DNA from: an uncultured Duodenibacillus sp.
Lineage (GTDB): Bacteria > Pseudomonadota > Gammaproteobacteria > Burkholderiales > Burkholderiaceae_F
Direction of reading: 5' to 3'
DNA length: 64,000 nucleotides
Assembly: GCA_944390745.1 (NCBI GenBank)
Contig: CALXQK010000005.1
Location: 62,001-126,000 of the forward strand
Shown here: piece after piece, positions 29,506 to 36,154 of the stretch
How the letters are laid out: each line of letters begins with the position of its first letter
How positions within the stretch are numbered: the first letter of the stretch is position 1
The notes under the pieces: model-generated
The model's database searches: none
Told to the model about the DNA's origin: nothing
What the model saw: only the letters and a program-made list of their open reading frames with translations
Position numbers and translations under genes: made by a program

Positions 29506-29877
29506 TTATAACGTCTTGACCTTCATGCTTTCCTCGGGGCACCGCCACGTCTGGGCTTCGAAGTCAATGTCCTCCCAGCGAGCGGTGCGCACCTGCTTCG
29601 AGCGTCCGGCGGTAAGGATGGCGAAGGCCATGCAGAGGCTCGCTGTTGTTTCCCACGTCAGAAGCTCCGAGAAGAAGGCCGGGATCTCCTCAGGCGTCAG
29701 AGATCCCATGTTGCGCGGCTGCTTGACATGAGGCGATAGGTTCTCGAGCAAGACCCCCAGAGGGCCCCTTATGTCGGCCGGATTCTGTTTGTCGGTCATG
29801 CCGGAAGCCTGAGCCCACTTGTAAACCGACTTATACCATGTGGAGGTGGTCTTTGTAGAAACGCTATGAAACGCTGT
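29506..29877 (-). pseudogene. Decayed P4-type tyrosine integrase fragment
   Basis: A remnant of a phage/island integrase next to the 3' end of tRNA-Leu. Translation from about 29877 gives the end of the core-binding domain (TSTWYKSVYKWAQASG, then NPAD) and the start of the catalytic domain (AFFSELLTW, LCMAFAILTAGRSKQVRTAR, WEDIDFEAQTWRCP). The segment around the first catalytic Arg is present (GRSKQVR), but the reading frame stops six residues after EESM, so the His-x-x-Arg and Tyr boxes are absent. There is no start codon at the true 5' end either. It indicates that a mobile element once used this tRNA gene. Confidence 0.8.
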
Positions 29878-29882
29878 GAAAC

Positions 29883-29915
29883 AAAAAGGCCCTGAATTTA
29901 CAGGGCCTTTCTTTT
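29883..29915. terminator. Terminator-like hairpin between integrase remnant and tRNA-Leu
   Basis: AAAGGCCCTG (29885-29894) pairs with CAGGGCCTTT (29901-29910), six-base loop. T runs are available on both strands (CTTTT on plus, TTTTTG on minus). It lies downstream of tRNA-Leu and could end its transcript. Confidence 0.7.
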
Positions 29916-29954
29916 GGTTGGTGGTTCTCTATGAAACACCGGGAAACACTAACG

Positions 29955-30045
29955 TGGTGCGGAAGGTCGGGCTCGAACCGACACGCCTTATGAATTCGGC
30001 GACAGGACCTAAACCTGTTGCGTCTACCAGTTTCGCCACTCCCGC
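29955..30045 (-). tRNA. tRNA-Leu (anticodon UAG)
   Basis: Full cloverleaf on the minus strand: acceptor GCGGGAG with CTTCCGC, anticodon arm ACAGG-TTTAGGT-CCTGT (anticodon TAG, reads CUA/CUN), a long variable arm typical of leucine tRNAs, T arm with GGTTCGAGCCC, and an encoded ACCA end. A possible -10 box (TAGAAT on the minus strand, 30061-30066) lies about 16 bases upstream. The 3' end faces the integrase remnant. Confidence 0.95.
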
Positions 30046-30069
30046 AAAAAATGAGGGCTCATTCTAGCC

Positions 30070-30088
30070 GAAAAAGCCCTCCGGGCTT
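30070..30088 (-). terminator. Short terminator at end of the UreE-like gene
   Basis: On the minus strand AGCCC-GGA-GGGCT is followed by five T. It overlaps the stop codon of the UreE-like gene and separates it from tRNA-Leu. Confidence 0.6.
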
Positions 30089-30863
30089 AGGAGGCCTTTT
30101 TTCCGCATCCGCAGCCCTCGGCTTCGTCGTGGTGATGATGCCCGCCGCAGCCGCACGAGCCATGCTCATGGTCGTGGTCATGCCCGCAGCAGCATCCTTC
30201 GCCCTCGTCGTGGTGATGGTGGTGTCCGCCGCAACCGCACGAGCCGTGCTCGTGGTCATGCCCGCAGCAGCATCCTTCGCCCTCGTCGTGGTGATGGTGT
30301 CCGCCGCAGCCGCAGGAGCCGTGTTCGTGATCATGGTCATGGCCGCAGCCGCAGCCTTCATCGTCGCCGTGGTGGTGGCCGCCGCATCCGCATCCGCCGC
30401 CATGGCCGTGACCGCCGCAGCAGCAGCCTCCGGCGTGGCGGGGCAGGGGAACGGGCACGAAGGGTTCATTGGACTCGGTGACGGTGAGGCCCACGTTTTC
30501 AAGCAGCTGCTTGAGCTGCGGAATGGCCACCACGGCAAAGCCGTCGTCGGTCTGGGCCACGCGCAGGCCGCGCGCTGAGAAGGCGTACACCGCCTCCTGC
30601 ATCAGGGCGATGTCGCCGGTGACCTTGAGAATGTCCTCGGAGGCGGCCTGCACCTTGTAGAAGCCGCCCTTTTCGTCGATCAGGATGTCGTTGACCTCAA
30701 GCGGGCGCACGTCGCCCAGGGCGTTTTCCAGCGTTTCGCCGTCAACCGTGAACGTCGGCGGAATTGCGATGCGCTCGGCCATCGTCAGCGTGATGCCTCG
30801 GGCGCGGTCGATGATGGTCTGGGCCGGAGCGCTGTCAAGCGACAGGAGTTTCGTGATTCGCAT
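30087..30863 (-). CDS. UreE-like metallochaperone with long His/Cys repeat tail
   Basis: The first 140 residues align by eye with the urease nickel chaperone UreE: an N-terminal beta domain (ITLTMAERIAIPPTFTVDGE, then LEVNDILIDEKGGFYKVQA) and a ferredoxin-like second domain ending QLLENVGLTVTESNEPF. Two hallmarks are missing: the GNRH motif (here SARGL) and the dimer-interface metal histidine (here a proline in VVAIPQL). Residues 143-258 are a tail of about 30 His and 21 Cys in tandem units of about 26 residues (CGCGGHHHHDEGEG, then CCCGHDHDHEHGS). No urease genes are in the window. It may buffer or deliver nickel or zinc, for example to hydrogenase; that is inference. Confidence 0.78.
   Translation of the reverse strand: MRITKLLSLDSAPAQTIIDRARGITLTMAERIAIPPTFTVDGETLENALGDVRPLEVNDILIDEKGGFYKVQAASEDILKVTGDIALMQEAVYAFSARGLRVAQTDDGFAVVAIPQLKQLLENVGLTVTESNEPFVPVPLPRHAGGCCCGGHGHGGGCGCGGHHHGDDEGCGCGHDHDHEHGSCGCGGHHHHDEGEGCCCGHDHEHGSCGCGGHHHHHDEGEGCCCGHDHDHEHGSCGCGGHHHHDEAEGCGCGKKAS
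30102..30392. repeat. Tandem repeats encoding the His/Cys tail
   Basis: Three full units and a partial fourth, each about 75-84 bases, lie within the UreE-like gene. They differ by small in-frame steps (four versus five His, HDHEH versus HDHDHEH), as expected from slippage or unequal exchange. Confidence 0.8.
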
Positions 30864-31050
30864 AGGTGTCTTGGGAAATTCAGTTGCAAAAATTCAGAGC
30901 AGGCCCGGCGTGCGCGCCGCTGCAAAAAGGGCGGCGCACTGGCCCAGGGCCTTGAGGCGTACCGGCATTTTAGCCGTACCGGGAAAAAGAGTCCGCCGCA
31001 GGAGCGCCGGCCGGGAAAGCCCTGCAGGCGCACCGGGCCCCCAAAAAAAA

Positions 31051-31491
31051 TCAGGCGCCCTCGCGCACCATCGTGATGCGGCAGGCGGTCTTGAGCGAAT
31101 TGAGAATCGGCGAGACGCGAAGCACCTTCTGCCCAATGGCGTCGAGAACGTCCTGGCCGGCCTCGGTGGCCACGCGCACCGTAAAGCGCACGTTCTGAAT
31201 GCCCTCCCGGGCCGAAAGGAACATGCCCGCCGCCTCGGTCCTGACCGCCGTAAAGGCGATGCCGCGGTGCAGGAGAATTTCCTCGACGCTGATGGCTACG
31301 CACCCGGCGGCCGACCACAGCAGCATTTCCGCCGGGGTGGGGCCGAGGTCGTTGCCGCCCGCGTCGCGCGGCTCGTCGGTGACGGCCGAAAACTCCCGCG
31401 TGGTGATGATGTTGCTCGTCTTGTCCTTCCAGACCACCGTTGCGGAAACGGGATAGAAGGTGCAGCCGTCGCCGGCGTTGTTTTCGCTCAT
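31051..31491 (-). CDS. OsmC/Ohr family protein
   Basis: Member of the OsmC fold, whose enzymes reduce organic hydroperoxides with paired cysteines. 146 residues from the ATG at 31491. The family core GGNDLGPTPAEMLLWSAAGC and the following VAISVEEIL helix are present. Only the second of the two usual cysteines is evident (AAGC); the first position is occupied by a non-cysteine residue, so peroxidase activity is uncertain. The second half (FTVRVATEAGQ, LNSLKTACRITMV) fits the fold; a further Cys near the C-terminus is not at the catalytic place. It diverges from the rubrerythrin gene, and the pairing suggests an oxidative-stress theme. Confidence 0.85.
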   Translation of the reverse strand: MSENNAGDGCTFYPVSATVVWKDKTSNIITTREFSAVTDEPRDAGGNDLGPTPAEMLLWSAAGCVAISVEEILLHRGIAFTAVRTEAAGMFLSAREGIQNVRFTVRVATEAGQDVLDAIGQKVLRVSPILNSLKTACRITMVREGA

Positions 31492-31779
31492 ATTGTTGCT
31501 CCCTGCTCGAGAGGTCAAAGAATTGGATTCCCAACTATAGCGGCATTGCCGGCCCGGATTCACCGGCAGCGGGCAATCCTTCCGGCCGGCGTGGTGCTCT
31601 GCCTATGAGGCCGATCGCAACAGGCTATCGGCCGTTTGTCTAAAATCGCCTTGCCTAAATCGATTTTCAAGGGCTTGAGCCGTCCAGGCGCGCAGACTTT
31701 GAGCACCCCGGGAACGCTGCGTTCCGCTCCTGCGCCGCCGGGCGCGCTGAGGCTGATTTTTGTACGCAGGAGAATACCC

Positions 31780-32448
31780 ATGAAGTTCCGTTGCAAGGTT
31801 TGCGGCTATATCTACGAAGGCGACGAGCTCCCGGCCGACTTTGTCTGCCCGCTCTGCCACAAGGGCGCCGAGTTCTTCGAGCCTGTTGAAGAGGCTGCGC
31901 CCAAGGCGGGCGGCAGCAAGCTTGCCGGCACCAAGACCGCCAAGAACCTCGCCGACGCATTTGCCGGCGAGTCCCAGGCCCGCAACAAGTACACCTATTT
32001 TGCCGAGGTCGCCCGCCGCGAGGGCTACGAGCAGCTCGCCGAGATCTTCCTTTCGACGGCCCGCAATGAGCAGGAGCACGCCCGCCTGTGGTTTGATCTG
32101 CTCGGAGGCATCGGCGACACGGCCGCCAACCTTGAGGCTGCGGCCCAGGGCGAAAACTACGAGTGGACCGACATGTACGCGCGCTTTGCCAAGGAGGCCG
32201 ATGAGGAGGGCTTCCCGGAAATCGCCGCCAAGTTCCGTCTCGTGGGCGCCATCGAGAAGACGCACGAGGAGCGCTATCGCAAGCTTCTCAACAACGTCCA
32301 GACCAAGCAGGTCTTCGCCAAGGGCGAGATGACGATGTGGGAGTGCCGCATCTGCGGCCACATCGTGGTCGGCAACGCCGCGCCCGAGGTCTGCCCGGTC
32401 TGCCACTACGCGCAGAGCTTCTTTGAAGTGCGCAAGACCAACTACTAA
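31780..32448 (+). CDS. Rubrerythrin with rubredoxin modules at both ends
   Basis: Non-haem diiron peroxidase of anaerobes and microaerophiles. 222 residues in three parts. An N-terminal rubredoxin-like module (about 1-37) has [10 protein letters not shown] and CPLC. The diiron four-helix domain (about 50-180) has [22 protein letters not shown] and the later EKTHEERY, giving the Glu and His iron ligands. A C-terminal rubredoxin-like module (about 186-222) has CRICGH and CPVCHY. Classical rubrerythrin has only the C-terminal module, reverse rubrerythrin only the N-terminal one. The start at 31780 has GCAGGAGA six bases upstream; the frame extends further without similarity. A strong terminator follows. 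Confidence 0.93.
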   Translation: MKFRCKVCGYIYEGDELPADFVCPLCHKGAEFFEPVEEAAPKAGGSKLAGTKTAKNLADAFAGESQARNKYTYFAEVARREGYEQLAEIFLSTARNEQEHARLWFDLLGGIGDTAANLEAAAQGENYEWTDMYARFAKEADEEGFPEIAAKFRLVGAIEKTHEERYRKLLNNVQTKQVFAKGEMTMWECRICGHIVVGNAAPEVCPVCHYAQSFFEVRKTNY

Positions 32449-32507
32449 TCCATCCCGGCCGCCTCGACCGCTGCCGGGTCTCCGGCCGCGGTCCCCAGGC
32501 CGTTCGG

Positions 32508-32555
32508 CCCCGGCCTTTTGCGGGACGCTCCCGCAAGAGGACCGGGGTCTTTTTC
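32508..32555 (+). terminator. Terminator between rubrerythrin and the TerB module
   Basis: CCCCGG (32508-32513) pairs with CCGGGG (32542-32547) around an inner TTGCGGGA/TCCCGCAA hairpin, followed by TCTTTTTCTT. It insulates the next operon. Confidence 0.85.
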
Positions 32556-32731
32556 TTGCCTTTTGACAAAGGTCTGCGGTGCTGCTGCGGCATTTTCGTG
32601 CAGGGGTCTTCGCTCTGCCGCCCGCTTCGTATACTCGCATGAAGACCGCGCGGCGGACTGCAGAAGTTTTTTTCCCCGCGGCGCATCCTTCATGTTCACT
32701 TCTGAGCGTTGACGCGGAGACGCTGACATCC

Positions 32732-34741
32732 ATGCTTCTTGTTGACCGGCTGCGCATCACCCTGCGCCTCATCGAGCTCCCGGCGCCGGGATCGTGCGGC
32801 CGCGTGCGGCCGCTGCGGCTTCTTGCCGATCCCGCTGCGAGGCGGGCGCTCATCTGCTTTGAACGATCTCCCGTTGACGATGCGGCGGCGCAGACGCCCG
32901 TCTTTGACCTGCGCTGCCCCTGGGATGCCGCCCGGACGCATGCCGAGCCGGGACTTTGCCGGCGCAGAGGCTGGTTTTACGACAGCGACCCCGAGTGGAT
33001 CGGCGTTTGTCCTGTGCCGGAGACGAGCCTTTCGGCGCTTCTGGATCTTGTGCGGTGCGCGCAGCGCATTCTGGCCTCGCGCATCGACGCGCCGCAGACG
33101 ATCGTTGTCGACCACGCCGACTTCGTCGACAACGCCGCCCCTGTTGTGGTCGATCCGCCCGAGCTGCGGCCGTTTCCCTTTGCTGACGACCTGCGGGCCC
33201 GCGCCCGTCCCGGCAGGGCCGCTGGGCGCGGCCTGCCTGCCTCGCCCATTCCGGAGCCGATTCGCAGGATGATGGCGCTCTACGTGCCGGGCTCCGCGCG
33301 CGTTCCCGGAGGCATTGACCGCGACCAGCGTCTGCGGAACTTCCTGCGGCAGGCGCAGGCCATGAAGGACTACGAGGACGATGCGCCTGAGAGCCTCTTT
33401 TTTGACCGCCCGCTTCCGTCCTACCACGACATGTCGCTGCCGCAGCTGCGCTGGTACTTCACCTGGCGCACGCAGGCGCGCAAGGGGCGCTTTCTGAAGG
33501 TTGCTCCCTCGATGCTGGTGCTGCATGCCTATGAGCTCATGAACGGCATCGGTGCAGCCGACAGTCTTGAGGCCATCGAGCGGCTTGAGCGTCTGGAGCG
33601 CGAGGTCGTCGACGCCGGGCTTTTGACGGATCCTTCGGCCGCCCGGGAGTTGAAGGAAAAATTCAACAGGTGGCGTCTGGCGCTGGGCGTGCTGTGCGGC
33701 GCGCCGCCCGAGCGCCTCGAGCGCTGGGCTGATCCTAGAGAGCTTCAGCTCAACCGCATCACGCATGTCCTCACCTTTCCCGACACCAGGACTGACGAGG
33801 AGATCCTTGATGCGCTTGACCTGGTGAGCAAGGGCCGGATGCGCAAAAGCGCCTCCTTTGAGAGGCATCCGCAGAAGGCGGCGCGCTTTTATTCGTTTCT
33901 CTGGCGCCGGGTGTCGGCGTGCTCCCCGGAAGGCAGGCAGCTCATGCATGCCAAGACGTGCGGGTGGTTTTTTACGCAGCCTGGCCGAAGGAGGTGGAAT
34001 CCTTTTTTCGATGCCCTTGTCTCGGAGAGGGTGTTTCGCCGCCCCAGAAAGGGAGAGTTCTATGTTCTTGCGGGCTGCTGGCGGTTTGAGGACGGCGGCG
34101 GCTTCTGGTGGGAGCTGCGCTGCGGCTGCAGCGTCGTCAACCACGAGCGCATCCGCGCGCTGCTTCATGAAGCTGAACGGGTGCTTCGAGCCGCTCTTGG
34201 CGTCGGACGCGCCCTCAAGGCGCTTCCCGAGACCGACTGGCTGCGCGGCTGTGTTGAGTCCTGCGCCTGCGAGTGGCTTGAGAATGAGGAAAAAAGAAGG
34301 CGCGCCGAGGCCGCTGCCAGCGTGCCGATCGCTGCCCAGGCGCTTGAGCGCATCAGGCGCGATGCCGAGGTCATCCGCGAGAGCCTGCTCACCGATGAAG
34401 AGCGCGAGCCGCAGCCGCAGGCTGAGGCTGCCGAAGTGAGCCGGGCTCCTGCTGCGGCAGCCTCAGCGGGCATGTCGCCCGCCGGGGCGCCTGCGGCGCC
34501 TTTTGGGCTTGACGCCGTGCACCTGGAGATTCTTCAGAGGCTTCTTGCCGGGGGCGATGCGCGCGATCTGGTGCGTGCGCACCATCTCATGGCCGCGGCT
34601 GCAGCCGATACAATCAATGAGGCTTTGCTGGAGGCCGTGGGCGACTCGGTCGTGGTCTGCGACAACGATGCGCTTTCGCTTGTCGAGGACTACCGCGGGG
34701 AGCTCGCAGACCTTCTCGGGACGAAGCAAGGCAGCGGTTAG
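32732..34741 (+). CDS. TerB_N/TerB_C domain protein of a helicase-ATPase module
   Basis: A 669-residue protein with no enzyme motif. The middle carries the TerB_N signature: QAQAMKDYEDD (about 208-217), SYHDMSLPQLRWYFTWRTQA (about 230-249) and YELMNGIG (267-274). The C-terminal 70 residues look like the end of TerB_C (LDAVHLEILQRLLAGG, INEALLEAVGD, then a DNDALSLVEDYRGEL segment). Residues 1-150 are not recognised; a low-complexity Ala/Pro linker precedes the last domain. TerB-type proteins have been linked by comparative genomics to stress and DNA-processing systems. The ATG at 32732 has GGAGA upstream, but the start is uncertain. First gene of an operon with a BrxD-like ATPase and a helicase. 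Confidence 0.82.
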   Translation: MLLVDRLRITLRLIELPAPGSCGRVRPLRLLADPAARRALICFERSPVDDAAAQTPVFDLRCPWDAARTHAEPGLCRRRGWFYDSDPEWIGVCPVPETSLSALLDLVRCAQRILASRIDAPQTIVVDHADFVDNAAPVVVDPPELRPFPFADDLRARARPGRAAGRGLPASPIPEPIRRMMALYVPGSARVPGGIDRDQRLRNFLRQAQAMKDYEDDAPESLFFDRPLPSYHDMSLPQLRWYFTWRTQARKGRFLKVAPSMLVLHAYELMNGIGAADSLEAIERLERLEREVVDAGLLTDPSAARELKEKFNRWRLALGVLCGAPPERLERWADPRELQLNRITHVLTFPDTRTDEEILDALDLVSKGRMRKSASFERHPQKAARFYSFLWRRVSACSPEGRQLMHAKTCGWFFTQPGRRRWNPFFDALVSERVFRRPRKGEFYVLAGCWRFEDGGGFWWELRCGCSVVNHERIRALLHEAERVLRAALGVGRALKALPETDWLRGCVESCACEWLENEEKRRRAEAAASVPIAAQALERIRRDAEVIRESLLTDEEREPQPQAEAAEVSRAPAAAASAGMSPAGAPAAPFGLDAVHLEILQRLLAGGDARDLVRAHHLMAAAAADTINEALLEAVGDSVVVCDNDALSLVEDYRGELADLLGTKQGSG

Positions 34742-34775
34742 AAGCCTTTGGCCTTTTTCGCATGGACATTTCTTG

Positions 34776-36134
34776 ATGACTTCTCCTGGAGCAGCTTTGC
34801 AGAACGCATCCACCGGCCGCCGTGCGCCCCGGCGGATTGCCCAGACCATCCTCAACTCGCTCAAGGGCGGCGTGGTTCCGCGCATTGGGCTTCCCTACAT
34901 CACCGTCGGCCGGCGCAGCGAAATCGAGGCGCTGCTGCACGACGTCGACATCATCGCCGAGGGCGGGGCGTCGTTTCGCTTCATCGTCGGCAGCTACGGC
35001 GCGGGAAAAAGCTTTCTGCTGCAGGCGATCCGCAACTATGTGATGGACCGCGGCTTCATCGTGGTCGATGCCGATCTCTCGCCCGAGCGCAGGCTGCAGG
35101 GCAGCGGCGGGCAGGGACTTGCAACCTACCGCGAGCTCATGGGCAATCTCGCCACCAGAACGCGCCCCGAGGGCGGGGCGCTCACGCTCGTGCTCGAGCG
35201 CTGGATCAGCACGGTGCAGGCGCAGTGCGCAGCCGACACCGGCCTTGCCCCCGGCGATCCCGCCCTGACGCAGGCCGTCGACAAGAGGATTTACGCCGTC
35301 GCCTCGGCCGTGAGAGAGCTTGTGCACGGCTTTGAGTTTGCCCGGCTGCTGTCGATGTACTACCACGCCTACATGCAGGGCGACGATGAGAAGAAGGCCG
35401 CCGTCGTGCGCTGGTTTCGCGCCGAGTACGCCACGCGCCGCGAGGCGCGCGAGGCGCTGGGCGTCAACATCATCATTTCCGACGAGAACTGGTACGACTA
35501 CCTGAAGGTCTTCGCCGTCTTCTTCCGGCTTGCGGGCTACTGCGGTCTGTTCATCATGATCGACGAGCTCGTCAACATCTGCAAGATTCCCAACGCGATC
35601 AGCCGTCAGTACAACTACGAAAAGATTCTGGCGATGTACAACGACGCTCTGCAGGGAAAGGCGCGCCATCTGGGCATCCTGATGGGCGCCACGCCGCAGG
35701 CGCTCGAGGACGGCCGCCGCGGAGTCTTCAGCTACGAGGCGCTTCGCTCGCGTCTGGCCGAGGGCAAGTTCTCCCGGCCCGGCGTTCGCGATCTGATGGC
35801 GCCCGTCATCCGGCTCGATCCCCTCACACCCGAGGAGATGCTCGTGCTGTGCGAAAAGCTCTCCGACATGCACGCCGCGCTCTATGGGGGCGAAGGAAGG
35901 CTTTCCGGGGAGGAGCTTGCGCAGTTCATCCGGCTTGAATACTCCCGCATCGGCGCCGAAAGCAACATCACGCCCCGGGAGGTGATCCGCGACTTCATTG
36001 AGCTTCTGGACCTTCTGCGGCAGCACCCGCAGGCCTCGGCCCGGGAGCTGCTCGACTCGAAGGACTTCCCATGGAGCGCGTCCGCAGCGCTTGTCGACGA
36101 CGCGCAGGCTGAGTTTGCCGAGTTCACGGTCTAG
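34776..36134 (+). CDS. BrxD-like (DUF2791) P-loop ATPase
   Basis: A 452-residue ATPase of the family that includes BrxD of BREX type 2. It opens with the characteristic ILNSLKGGVVPRIGLPYITV (about 25-44), Walker A GSYGAGKS (72-79) and Walker B LFIMIDE (about 258-264), followed by NICKIP and an arginine-containing LMGATPQALEDGRRGVFSY segment typical of the family. The C-terminal third is an all-alpha DNA-binding-like region ending in an acidic tail. The ATG at 34776 lies 35 bases after the TerB gene and lacks a strong Shine-Dalgarno. Its partner helicase starts 21 bases downstream. The pairing is the same as BrxD with BrxHI. Confidence 0.85.
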   Translation: MTSPGAALQNASTGRRAPRRIAQTILNSLKGGVVPRIGLPYITVGRRSEIEALLHDVDIIAEGGASFRFIVGSYGAGKSFLLQAIRNYVMDRGFIVVDADLSPERRLQGSGGQGLATYRELMGNLATRTRPEGGALTLVLERWISTVQAQCAADTGLAPGDPALTQAVDKRIYAVASAVRELVHGFEFARLLSMYYHAYMQGDDEKKAAVVRWFRAEYATRREAREALGVNIIISDENWYDYLKVFAVFFRLAGYCGLFIMIDELVNICKIPNAISRQYNYEKILAMYNDALQGKARHLGILMGATPQALEDGRRGVFSYEALRSRLAEGKFSRPGVRDLMAPVIRLDPLTPEEMLVLCEKLSDMHAALYGGEGRLSGEELAQFIRLEYSRIGAESNITPREVIRDFIELLDLLRQHPQASARELLDSKDFPWSASAALVDDAQAEFAEFTV

Positions 36135-36154
36135 GGGCGCCGGGGGAGACTCTG

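Noticed and set aside
30087..30863. SlyD (FKBP prolyl isomerase) as identity of the His/Cys-tail protein
   Set aside because: The tail resembles SlyD, but the folded part has no FKBP motifs and aligns with UreE.
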